Below, piece after piece: positions 1-10,753 of a stretch of 64,000 nt of DNA (positions are counted from its first letter, which is position 1; the number at the start of each line of letters is the position of its first letter). The notes under the pieces were generated by a model. That model had not been told where the DNA came from. It did no database searches and saw only the letters and a program-made list of their open reading frames with translations. This DNA comes from Selaginella moellendorffii (taxonomy: Eukaryota; Streptophyta; Lycopodiopsida; Selaginellales; Selaginellaceae). A program made the position numbers and the translations under genes. The stretch spans positions 1,622,302 through 1,686,301 of the forward strand of contig NW_003314296.1 in the NCBI RefSeq assembly GCF_000143415.4, given 5' to 3'.

Positions 1-1419
1 AGAGTGCTTGGGTGTCCCAATGATGGCCTCTTTGGCAATGAGCATTCCCTTTACGACATTGACTTACTATTTCGCAGCATAAGCAATTTATCCCTCATAA
101 GGGTATATCTAACTTCTTTATCCCAATAAGAAGTCTTAGGTAGTTGCCTTCTACCCGTTTAACAAATTATTTTGCCCCTTTTGTTTAATTGCCTCATAGT
201 TGTCAAGTCCTACAACTCATTGCTGGTGTTTCCACACCTCCATCATTATCTGGGTCACCACACTCTAACCGCATGCTTTCTAGCTTAAGCTATGCCATTC
301 CTATTTCCATTGGGATTCCTTTGGACGGAGTTCTCATGAACCCGCCAACTTGACCTCAAGGTAGCACGCCTTAGCACCTTCGGCTCCACGAGCCTATCCT
401 TATAACACTATTTATTAATGTTTAGGTCTTTGCCAAGACCAATATAGTTGTTCCTCATGCTAACTATTCGTTAGCACCGCACCATAGTGTTTGCACCCAA
501 CTCTAGGCCAAAGTTGCTTTCTTCTGGGAACATCTTTCCCACGACTTTAATATAGCACATTCTGCCATCAATGAGATACTCACTGTTCTCATACTTGGAT
601 CTTATGATCCTCCCCATACCTCATGGGGCACCATACACCTCCATCCAAATGCTTCAACCAATCCCTTAGGACCATTCCCTGACTCCACTTGAGTCATCCA
701 GCATTTTAGACTTTGCTAATCCAACGACCTGCGAGGTTTTAGTCTTCGAGGTGTCAACTCGCTGGAATACAACTTCTTGTATTCAGGTCCTGCTCACAAG
801 GACCATCTTTGCAAGTGTTCCTCCGACACTTGATTTGTTCTCTTGGGGCAACCTTTTGCCCCTTAGGACCACTTGTTTATGTGATGAGAATACCAACTCA
901 TCCTCTGAGTACACCCCCAACTCCTTGGGTTGTTCCAGCATTTATTAGAGGTAGCCCCGGCTACTATTTCAAGGACTTGTGTCCTCTTCTGTATTTGACC
1001 TCCCATGGTCATCAATTCTGGTCTCAAAGTTATGAGCACCAGCCTCAACTATATGAGGGTAATCTTGTGACTCCTTTATTGTTTTGGAGTCTACATCTTT
1101 CCCGTGATCCCAACTATAATTGTTTACCACAACTATGTTAGCCCGTTTGCTATGTCAAACACTCATCTGGATCACATCCTCAGCTCTCTGAGGAAACCTT
1201 ATACTATTCCCAATATCCCAAAGTTGTTCCATTATTGGCCCTTTTCTATCCACCACCTTGTCTACAAGTTCCCACATGAACTGTAATGGAGAGCCATGTC
1301 TTCCTGACCTGCTACTCCTCAAGGATAGGCCCACTCCTCGGACCTACCGATGCCAACACCAGTGGTGATATACTTGAGCACCAATAAAAGTCGAACTAAG
1401 GAACAGCTCCGATACCAAA
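1..1419 (-). mobile_element. Internal region of a family B LTR retrotransposon (partial)
   Basis: This stretch lies immediately inside the B1 LTR on the minus strand. The sequence next to the LTR (minus strand, 1,419 down to 1,404) reads TTTGGTATCGGAGCTG, which matches the usual initiator-tRNA-Met primer-binding site TGGTATCAGAGC at all but one position. The rest should therefore be the start of the internal (gag-side) region of a minus-strand element that runs off the left edge of the window. I see only short open frames (under about 110 codons) on both strands and recognise no gag, protease or polymerase motif, so the coding part is either decayed or outside the window. Confidence 0.6.
1404..1419 (-). 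other. Primer-binding site (initiator tRNA-Met type), family B
   Basis: Minus-strand TTTGGTATCGGAGCTG directly abuts the TG end of the B1 LTR. Plant LTR retrotransposons commonly prime from initiator tRNA-Met with TGGTATCAGAGC; 11 of these 12 bases agree here. Confidence 0.7.
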
Positions 1420-2409
1420 TGTAAACGACTAATTTTTCCTTTTTACTTTAGTCACTTAACTGCACCTCCGACCACTTGGAGGAGTCTCATTCACAACCTC
1501 CATAAGTCCCAGTTAGGACTTGGGGCTTGCCAGCCTTGAGAATGGCATCCATGCTACTCAACCTTTGCACTTGGTCCAAGTGCTCCAGGTGTCCGATCCC
1601 ATGACCGACACCCCAAGGTACCACCGACATACCAGCCCGTTACGCTAGGCCATGCCCATTCACCTTGGTCACACCGGTGGTCTAACGCCACTGCATCATA
1701 ATCCCGTCTCTCAAAGACTGGGCCATCCATCCATGAGCGATCATCCCAGATCTACTCCTTAGCATCCTTAGGATGCCCGCAGACATGGGGAATAGCCTTC
1801 CCCAACAACTCTTTTCCAGTCCCCACCAAGTCCCTTTTAGTCCATGGCCGTGTTCACCAACACTGCCACTGGATCAAGGCCCGTAGGCTTGACCGCTAAG
1901 TCCCACTATCCTTTGGGACTTCCTCACCATGTGACCGTATCCTTGGTCACTACATTAGAGGCCTACTCCTCTTCCCTTTCACCGTTTGGGACTTTGGGAC
2001 AACATTTCGAAACACCGTGGCCTTACGCAAGCCTCATGGGTACTCTCCCCGCCTTTCACCTTTAGGTGCTCTAACCATGGGCTTAGAGCAAGGTTCTGTT
2101 GAGCCACGACAGGTATCCAAGTAGGTAGTGCCACCCACACTTGGACTGGGAGCATCGGCCAGTCGATCTCCCGGGGGAACTAGAGCCGGCTCTTGAACAC
2201 TTCACCAAGCTACCCCACTTGTCGGCTTGTGTTCACTCTAGTCTTGGACTTCCCAGTGGGCAGCTCATCACCCAACACTAGGTCCGGCCTTCTTGGGCCA
2301 AACTGGCCTTTCCTGGCCAAACTGGCTCCACTGCAGTCCTCCCCCTTACTATACTTTTGGAGCTCAGCAAACCCCTCAGGGTCTGGGAGACGAACGCTTT
2401 GGGCTTTCA

Positions 2410-3055
2410 CCCTCTCAGACTCGGACTCGGACTCGGGCTTGGTCTCGGGCTCGGGCTCGGTCTCGGTCTCGGTCCCAATCTCGGTCTCGGTCCCGGTCTC
2501 GGTCTTGGTCTCGGTCTCGACTTCGGACTCCATCTCGGGTCCATCTCGGACTCCATCTCGGACTCCATCTCAAGTCCATCTTAGACTCCATCTCGGCCTC
2601 CATCTCGTGTCCATCTTGGGTCCATCTCGGACTCCATCTCGGGTCCATCTCGGACTCCATCTCGGGTCCATATCGGACTCCATCTCGGGTCTATCTCGGA
2701 CTCCATCTTGGACTCCATTTCGGGTCCATCTCAGGTCCACCTCGGACTCCACATTGGACTCCATCTCGGGTCCATCTCGGACTCCATCTTGGGTCCGTTT
2801 CGGACTCAATCTCGGATCCATCTCGGACTCCATCTCGGGTCCACCTTGGACTCCACCTCGGACTCCATCTCAGGGTCCTTCTCGGACTCCATCTCGGGGT
2901 CCTTCTCAGACTCCACTTCGGGCTCCAACTCGGGTCCATCTCGGACTCCACTTCAGACTCCAACTCGGGTCCATCTCGGACTCCACTTCGGACTCCAACT
3001 CGGGTCCATCTCGGACTCCACTTCGGACTCCAACTTGGGTCCATCTCGGACACTT
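2410..3055. repeat. Minisatellite inside LTR B1 (TCGGAC / TCGGACTCCATCTCGGGTCC units)
   Basis: It begins as a TCGGAC/TCGGGC/TCGGTC hexamer array (about 2,414-2,530) and becomes a longer unit built from 'tcggactccatc' and 'tcgggtccatc' blocks, later 'tcggactccacttc'. The period is a multiple of three, so several frames on both strands stay open for 80-380 codons (Ser/Asp-, Gly/Leu- or Arg-rich). The same array, of different length, is at 11,752-12,255, and a degraded version is at 51,985-52,190. Confidence 0.9.
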
Positions 3056-3251
3056 CCACGTGTCATGTGTTGGTCCTTTTGGGTCCCTTTTTGGAGCCTC
3101 GCTTATTGCTCGCTTCGTGCTCGTTCCTCGAGCACTTTGTTGGGAGTTACACTCCCGCTCTCAACCTTTCAAGTCGGAGCTTTTAGTCCAAACTTGTTAC
3201 GCTCGTTTGGTTTTTGCTTTGGCCACCACCACATGGCACCCTTCTGGCTCC

Positions 3252-3256
3252 ACTTT
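3252..3256. repeat. Target-site duplication ACTTT (left copy)
   Basis: ACTTT precedes the TG end of the family A element at 3,257 and recurs at 10,520-10,524 after its CA end. The paralogous B2 LTR carries the same site once, uninterrupted, at 12,456-12,460. Confidence 0.9.
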
Positions 3257-4405
3257 TGTAGCGCACGTGGTTTTGACCCTTTATCCTATGGTGATTTACC
3301 ATAGGATAACACCACGAAGCGGTACCTAAACCCTCTTTGTGCCACGTGGCAGATGCCATGTGTCACATGCCACGTGTCCATAGAAACCCGAGGTTCAGGG
3401 CCTTGGGCCACTGAACAAAGGAACGGTGCGAAACTCCCAAGCGTGGAGCTGAGGAGTGACAGAACCGAACCATGGAGCAACTCCCGAGCATGAAGCCCAA
3501 GGAGCGAAGGGACAGGAGCCCGGAGCGACTTGGAATAGTCTTGGAGCAACTAGCATCCCAATGCCAGGATCAACACGCAAAACGGGGCCAAAAAGGTTTG
3601 GGGGTTTTTTGGGAATACGGGGGGCTTAAGGGGGGGAAAGGGGTCTCCCCCCAATTACCAGGAAAGGAAATTGGGGTTTAACCCCAACCCGGCCCCAAAA
3701 AAAGGAAAGCCCCCCAAGGGGAAGTTAGCTTTTCCCCCGGTTTGGTGGGTTTTGCCGAACCAAACCGATATCTTTAAATAGATTTTGGGAGGGCAAAAAA
3801 GCCCCCCCCCCCCCCCCCCCCCCCCTTGAGGAACACATGCTTTGGGCTTTCACCCCAAGCCTCCTTTAGTATCAGGAGTTAGTCTCTGGGACAAGCTCGA
3901 AACTTACTAAATATGGAATGTCCTTAGATTGCGAATTTGGACACGGGACAAACACCATTGTGTTCAGGACAATCTCTACATTCCGTAGATATGCCAAATG
4001 AGCGAATCTAGACACTTTCCATAAATAGCATTTGGGACCTAAATGAGACTAACACAAAGGGCATGATAGCGAGGGTGTTTAGCAGACACGGTAAGCTATC
4101 ATGTAGCGATATTGAGGGACCAATCTCAATACACGAGGGTTCTTGTCAAGCCAGTGCAAGACAGAGCAAAAGAGAACTAACAAGCCGGGCCAAGTATGCT
4201 CAGCTAAATAGACACTTAGGAATTCCTTCTTTATGCTCATCCGGCCAAGTATAGATGCAAAGTCCAGTTTACTAACACTTGAACAAGAGGGGCCGATAAA
4301 GGGAACCAGCAGTACCGACCTCCTGCCATCGTGGCAGTAAGGTAAGAGTGTCCGTAAGGACTAGTTGACAGGTAACTTTTGATACCCGAAGTCACATTTG
4401 CGACA
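3257..4405 (-). repeat. Family A LTR, copy A1 (3' LTR of minus-strand element)
   Basis: Plus-strand ends are TGTAGCGCACGTGG and CACATTTGCGACA (TG...CA). The copy is about 1,149 bp long. It carries two G-boxes (3,343-3,348 and 3,371-3,376) and the palindrome at 3,292-3,318. Bases 3,585-3,830 align poorly with the other LTR copies and look like low-quality sequence. Confidence 0.85.
3292..3318. promoter_or_regulatory. Conserved palindrome near the inner end of LTR A
   Basis: TATCCTATGGT, 5 bp, then its inverse complement ACCATAGGATA. It recurs about 40 bp from the same LTR terminus in the other A copies, near 9,413, 13,630, 13,970, 19,880 and 25,332. Function is unknown; position suggests a role in RNA structure near the primer-binding site or in transcript ending. 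Confidence 0.5.
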
Positions 4406-5343
4406 CTCTCCTCCCCTAGGGAAGATCGACGTCCTCGTCGATGCACACTCGAGTCTAGAATACCGTCAAGGAAACAACTCCAGAAAAAGTTCACGGTACT
4501 CACACTATGTGAGAAATGCACCAACTTAAATGAGTTAGGGGGCAACCTCTTTGTTTAACGCGGATGCACTACCAGCTCAGACACCTTCTGGCCGTCGCCG
4601 ACAAGGAAATGACCAACGGAGTCAGCCACCTTTGCTGCTCTGGGAGTCACCCAGCTTACAAAAGTGTGATACACCCCTGCCCGCAGGGACATAGAGAGAG
4701 AAGCTAGAGGCCCCAACCCTCCTGAGCAAAGAAACCAAACCCGTCGGTAAGGTTTAGATAGACTACTGTAAATAGGCAGTTAGAGTTGTTTACACGGTCA
4801 CGCCCCTTTTAACGGAATAAGGAACATCGACAGAGAGGCGGGTTATGTGACCAGTCTACAGTAGCTACCCCATGACTAGAGATTTCACCATGCACACGAA
4901 GTGCCGAAGCCAGTCTGCCTATACTGGCCCAAACTCAAAGATCAATAGATGGACAATATCAAAGTCATAAACAATGATATCTTAGAGACTTAATTATCAG
5001 TGAGTAACTCTTATATTAGAACACAAAAGTATTCCAAGTAAGTTATCATCCGATAAACTAATATTGTAGAGTATAGGAACCACTAAGATTATCATAATTG
5101 GTAAACATAGGAATCACCATCCAACAAAATTCAATAGCAAGGATATCATCAAAGAAACTCAATGATAAAACTTAACTATCAAACATCGCAGATAGAATGC
5201 CAAACAACTTACGAAAGATAACTCAAAGAACACAAAGTATCATTGACTAACAAGCACAATGCTCGCGAATGTATCACCCGAAAGAAATAACATCCCAATC
5301 TATCAGAACTAACTTGAGCAATAATCAACAGAATAGAATGAAT

Positions 5344-5737
5344 NNNNNNNNNNNNNNNNNNNNNNNNNNNNNNNNNNNNNNNNNNNNNNNNNNNNNNNNN
5401 NNNNNNNNNNNNNNNNNNNNNNNNNNNNNNNNNNNNNNNNNNNNNNNNNNNNNNNNNNNNNNNNNNNNNNNNNNNNNNNNNNNNNNNNNNNNNNNNNNNN
5501 NNNNNNNNNNNNNNNNNNNNNNNNNNNNNNNNNNNNNNNNNNNNNNNNNNNNNNNNNNNNNNNNNNNNNNNNNNNNNNNNNNNNNNNNNNNNNNNNNNNN
5601 NNNNNNNNNNNNNNNNNNNNNNNNNNNNNNNNNNNNNNNNNNNNNNNNNNNNNNNNNNNNNNNNNNNNNNNNNNNNNNNNNNNNNNNNNNNNNNNNNNNN
5701 NNNNNNNNNNNNNNNNNNNNNNNNNNNNNNNNNNNNN
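5344..5737. other. Assembly gap (394 N)
   Basis: Unsequenced run of N inside the internal region of the minus-strand family A element. Open frames drawn through it are meaningless. Confidence 0.99.
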
Positions 5738-8700
5738 AAAACAAACTTCAACATCGAAGCTAATGAGCCAAAATGCCTTCCCCAACAACTTCTAACAAAT
5801 GGAACAACGAGCATAAAACTCAAAGAACCAAAAGCTGAAGGAAGTTTATAGCCAAGTCTTTCCTAACAATGATCACAAGTCTCACATGAACTAACTTCAA
5901 TGCTAAAGAAGAAATTATGGTGCAACCCACAATATCTTCCTCAACACATCCATAAGCTAAACTTCATAATGCCAAAGCTAATGAAGAGCATATCTGCATC
6001 AATCCAAAAGCTAAGCATAACGAAGCTATGCTCAACAAGTGACCAAACGATCCTCCATGAATCCATCTATAGCAAGACGTAACTCACGTCATAACAAGCA
6101 CAAAAAGAATCATCAATGATCAATATATTCCAACTCAAATTCAATAAGGATTCAAACATTCCAATATCAATCATTAATTCTTCCGCTTGTAGAGTTAGCA
6201 TAGTTCACGACTGAATCACTTTTCAAGGAAAAGCCAAAGCTTAACCCCTACTAAATAATCTCGTCTAGAACACAACTAACTCAAACTTGCCACTCAGTTC
6301 ATTTGAACGTCAACACAGTTGCTAACTAGCAAATGTACGAATGTTAATAACATAAGCTATAGCCAAATCATCAACACTACCTTCATCAAAACTAATGAAA
6401 CTCGACATCAATCTTGCAGAGAGACATCTCATTTCACTAAAATTTCAACATCAACAATGTCAACGACAAAGCATCACTTCAATGCCATCAACACTAGAAC
6501 AAAGCTAGAAGAAAGCACGAGTGTATCACCACTCAAAGCTCTCTAGCAACCAAGCTAACCAAGGTCGAAGATACTTTAGTTAGTATCCGAGACCAATCCT
6601 TTAGCAAAACTCAATTACAGATAACACTTTCTCAAGGAGTGAATCACCACGTCCAAGACTCAATGAAATCTAACACTATGAACTAAACGCAACCAAATGA
6701 TATCAACAGAGGTAGAGTCGACATGCCAACATGGAAAACCCATGTAAGTCTAACGACATGATCCTCCGCAACCCCATCTGATAAAGCAAGCCCATCACTG
6801 CTAAATCATCATCGAGTGAAGCAAATGTCAAAAGCCCTTGACAAAGTCTACAAGCAATCACTAGTTGTAAAGCAACCAACAATCACTTGTCTTGCCTTTA
6901 TAAGACCCAAACACTAAGCTCATGTCATCGAGTCATATACTTGTCCAATATAAACGTAATACCCCATGTACGAGATAAAAGTTCATGGACAAGCACGAAC
7001 TAAATGACTACTCGAATCCAACTCAATCGCAATAAGCTCACCAATGCGTTTAGCCAACAGCTCTGAGCATGCTTTGAAGAGGCTAACTATGCACAATCAA
7101 CACTCAGTCAAAACTAAAGTGAAGACCATGAGATGGACTCATATCGGTACACAACCTCCTCATATTCAAAGTTATAGTACGGGTACTAACATCTCAACCT
7201 CAAACAACTAAGTTGGACATCACTATCCTCAGCCAAGGTGCAGAGCTACCAAAACTAAGTCAAGATCAGTGAGAGCTCACTACTCTCATAGAGTCTAACG
7301 AAATGCAAGGTGCAACCTACTACCAAGCAGAACGCCAGAAGAAAGGCACAAGGGTCACCCTTCTTAGAAAAGTGCAACGGCCACTTTTCTACACCAATTC
7401 TAGACTCTATCCAACTCAATTGCCTTAGCCCCAAAAGTTAGCATCCCTTTTCAGGTTGCATCATACAAACTATATACTAAGGTCTAAGCCAACTGAAGTC
7501 AACTCCAACCCCTTCACTAGTTTGTAATAGCTTACGAAAATGGAATGGTTTTCGGGCAACGTGATCAACAGATCAGCCATTGGAAAAGCCTAAGAAAATT
7601 TGTGGAAAAATTTCCATCCTAGAGAAAGAATGACTCTTAGTCTAGAAATACAAACTTCCAAGACTCAACCAACTTCCTCCTACTAACAACTTCACATAAG
7701 TTCACCTCAACACAAATTCTCAAGACCCATAGTATGCTAAGCATCGAACATCTTTTTGCCCATACTTCCGATATCCAATACCGATATCCGCAAAAATGCA
7801 AAATGAACATCCAAGGCTTGATCACGAAGACCATATCTTTGGATATTCACATTGCACTAACACTTTTCTTCAACCACCTTCAAGATCCAATATGAAGCTA
7901 AAACACTAACAAGAAAAATGACATGAAAAATCAAGCTTTAAGGAAAATTCCTCATCACTTAAAATAACAATGCCACCTCCACTAACACAAGTGCTAGTAA
8001 TGTCAATGCCTCAACTACACATCTTTTCCATCCAATAATCTACTCCAAGTGTTAACGGATCAACTGATGAGCTATAGCAAATGAATGCTACAACCCTTTT
8101 CCAACACCTTATGGGCAAACCCTCAAGGAAACAAGGAACTAACTTAAGTTTAGCATAATGGACCATTATCGAGAACCTAGTCAAAGTTACTACAATGCTA
8201 CTTCATGTAAGTAGATTAGCTTCTCCATCAACCACTTTGGGGTTGATCATCGTTTAACCAAGCAACTTTGTAAACACATTGCTCATTATCACATGGATAT
8301 GATATAAAAATCACAATGACTTGACAATCAATTGAGCAATACCACGAGCGATGTCTATGTCATTACTTCAAAGGTTTATGTGAGTATCAAGTGCAAACTT
8401 GATTCGACAAAATGCAACATAAATGCCACACTCCACCGATAGAGATTTACAACACTCAGCACCACTAACTTTTGTTCACAACATGGACAAACTCATGCCA
8501 CTCTCTTTTCGACCAAACTCAACCCTAATCCAACACCAAGCTACTCAAGGAGCAATAGCAAAGTTCCTCGGAAAAGAATTGAGCATTGCAACACCAGTCT
8601 TCCATAGCAAGCCTAGACAAAATGGTATAACGTTTCACCGCTATCCATCCCACAACTCACCATTTGTAAGACCATCATCTCCAACATGCATCAAGGTAGG

Positions 8701-9368
8701 GACTCTTGATTGCATAATGTGAACACGAGCAATGAGTCACACTTCGTTGCAAATCATCTCTCCAAGAAGAGAAGATGATTTATGTGTTTGATCCTTCGTC
8801 CCTGATGACTCTCTTTTCGGTCTCATCTTTGACTACACTTCAAGCTTGCGTTTGCACTGCCTTCAGTCCAGTCCAAGAAAAGTTTATGAGAAAGCATGGC
8901 AATGACTACTTGAATCAATAGACTAATCCCTATAGTCTTGATTGATCCACTTATAATCATGCCTAGGAAGGATCCACTAGTGCCGTGCTAAACAACTATG
9001 GACCAACCTATTTGCCACTCATAGCAAACTCAGGGAAGTTTTACTTTCACCCACAGTACATGGAACAACTCATGGAACCATCGATAGGCTAACATTAATC
9101 CTGCCAACTCAAAGTGTAACCTTGAGTTGCTAATGTGCCTCACTCACGAGCCCAAGCGTAAACTCATGCTAACGGAGCACCTCAAATCCATCCTATGAGC
9201 CCAAGAGCAAGCTCACATTATTAGGTACAAAAGGTAACCAAAACCATACCCAAGGAACGAAGGTGAACCCTTTGCACCAAACGTGTACCCACTTGGATCA
9301 TCGTTTTCATCTCTACGTATGCAATGAGACTAGTTACCCAGTCTCATTGGATAGTACTCGCCGAGACT

Positions 9369-9384
9369 TATCCTCTGATACCAA
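9369..9384 (-). other. Primer-binding site of the minus-strand family A element
   Basis: Minus strand TTTGGTATCAGAGGATAA lies directly inside the 5' LTR. TGGTATCAGAG is identical to the plant initiator-tRNA-Met primer site. Confidence 0.8.
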
Positions 9385-10519
9385 ATGTAGCGCACGTGGT
9401 TTTGACCCTTTATCCTATGGTGATTTACCATAGGATAACACCATGAAGTGGTACCTAAACCCTCTTTGTGCCACGTGACAGATGCCACATGTCCATGCCA
9501 CGTGTCCATAGGAACCCGAGGTTTAGGGCCTTGGGCCACTAAACAAAGGAACGGTGCGAAACTCCCAAGCGTGGAGCTGAGGAGTGACAGAACCGAACCA
9601 TGGAGCAACTCCCGAGCATGAAGCCCAAGGAGCGAAGGGACAGGAGCCCGAAGCGACTTGGAATAGTCTTGGAGCAACTAGCATCCCAATGCCAGGATCA
9701 GCACGCAAAACGGAGCCAAACGGAGTCTGGCACTATTTTGGCATACTGGTGGCCTAACGTGAGGACATGGGTACTCCACCAACTAACATGGAATGGAACT
9801 TGGGCTTAGACCCAAGCCGGACGCAGAACAAGGACAGGCACGCAAGCGGAAGCTAGACTATGCCTCAGGTTGGTCGGCCATGCCCAACCTACCCACTATC
9901 CTTACTATACATTTGGAACCCCCCACAGCCCCCCCCCCCTTGAGGAACACACGCTTTGGGCTTTCACCCCAAGCCTCCTTTAGTATCAGGAGTTAGTCTC
10001 TGGGACAAGCTCGAAACTTACTAAATATGGAATGTCCTTAGATTGCGAATTTGGACACGGGACAAACACCATTGTGTTTAGGACAATCTCTACATTCCGT
10101 AGATATGCCAAATGAGCGAATCTAGACACTTTCCATAAATAGCATTTGGGACCGAAATGAGACTAACACAAAGGGCATGATAGCGAGGGTGTTTGGCAGA
10201 CACAGTAAGCTATCATGTAGCGATATTGAGGGACCAATCTCAATACGCGAGGGTTCTTGTCAAGCCAGTGCAAGACAGAGCAAAAGAGAACTAACAAGCC
10301 GGGCCAAGTATGCTCAGCTAAATAGACACTTAGGAATTCCTTCCTTATGCTCATCCGGCCAAGTACAGATGCAAAGTCCAGTTTACTAACACTTGAACAA
10401 GAGGGGCCGATAAAGGGAACCAGCAGTACCGACCTCCTGCCATCGTGGCAGTAAGGTAAGAGTGTCCGTAAGGACTGGTCGACAGGTAACTTTCGATACC
10501 CGAAGTCACATTCGCGACA
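9385..10519 (-). repeat. Family A LTR, copy A2 (5' LTR of minus-strand element)
   Basis: TG...CA LTR of 1,135 bp, nearly identical to 3,257-4,405. It is followed by ACTTT (10,520-10,524), the right target-site duplication. G-box-like CACGTG motifs and the TATCCTATGGT palindrome lie within about 130 bp of its left end. An internal poly-C tract (about 9,929-9,939) is much shorter than in copy A1. Confidence 0.85.
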
Positions 10520-10524
10520 ACTTT

Positions 10525-10550
10525 GGGGCCTAGGGATTTTGTGTCTCACA
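10525..10550 (-). mobile_element. LTR B1, right end
   Basis: GGGGCCTAGGGATTTTGTGTCTCACA matches the end of the solo LTR at 12,461-12,486 and completes LTR B1 after the family A insertion. It abuts the old A LTR at 10,551. Confidence 0.8.
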
Positions 10551-10753
10551 GTTACCTATCGGCTAGTCCTTTCGGATATTCTTTCCTTACTGCCACGATG
10601 GCAGGAGGTCGGTATGGCTGGACCCGTTATCAGTTTCCCACTTGAGCTAGTTGAGAAACTGATCAATGACCATACACTTAGATTGGATAAACATAAAGTA
10701 GGAACCCTATGTGTTTCTTGCTGAGCATACTCGGCCTGGTTTGAGAAACTTGA
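10551..10753 (+). repeat. Old family A LTR, copy A3, part 1
   Basis: The sequence GTTACCTATCGGCTAGTCC onward matches the A LTR from roughly its 36th base, in the plus orientation. It is cut on the left by the B1 element and on the right by the solo B2 LTR. The copy resumes at 12,492. The first ~35 bases are inferred to lie beyond the left edge of the window, on the far side of the B1 element. Confidence 0.7.

Larger units (their letters stand above)
1420..3256 (-). mobile_element. LTR of family B, copy B1, left part (interrupted)
   Basis: The LTR begins TGTAAACGACTAATTTTTCC on the plus strand and is closely similar to 10,754-12,486. It is broken at 3,256 by a family A element and resumes at 10,525, ending GTGTCTCACA at 10,550. 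Joined length is about 1,863 bp. The primer-binding site at its left end shows it is the 5' LTR of a minus-strand element. It contains the minisatellite at 2,410-3,055. No gene is present; the long open frames across it are produced by the repeat. Confidence 0.8.
3257..10519 (-). mobile_element. Complete non-autonomous family A LTR retrotransposon, inserted in LTR B1
   Basis: Organisation on the minus strand is 5' LTR (9,385-10,519), primer site (9,369-9,384), internal region (4,406-9,384, containing a 394 bp gap), polypurine tract (about 4,406-4,425) and 3' LTR (3,257-4,405). The element is flanked by the 5 bp duplication ACTTT. About 5 kb of internal sequence has no open frame above about 115 codons and no recognisable gag, protease, reverse transcriptase or integrase motif. 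It is therefore best described as a large non-autonomous (LARD-like) element that must borrow proteins from another family. The two LTRs are very similar apart from the disturbed stretch 3,585-3,830, so insertion was fairly recent. Confidence 0.85.

Noticed and set aside
2414-3055. Possible CRISPR-like array
   Set aside because: Repeats are contiguous with no unique spacers, in a plant LTR; it is a minisatellite.
2193-3329. 378-codon open frame rich in Ser/Val and 'SISDSISGPSRTPS' units
   Set aside because: Produced by the LTR B minisatellite, whose period keeps several frames open on both strands; no conserved domain.
4560-4800. tRNA or rRNA genes in the low-copy parts of the retrotransposon block
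   Set aside because: I looked for T-loop GGTTCGAATCC-like and conserved rRNA segments and saw none; only primer-site similarity to tRNA-Met ends.
5209-5823. Frames of 139-204 codons
   Set aside because: They run through the 394 N assembly gap.
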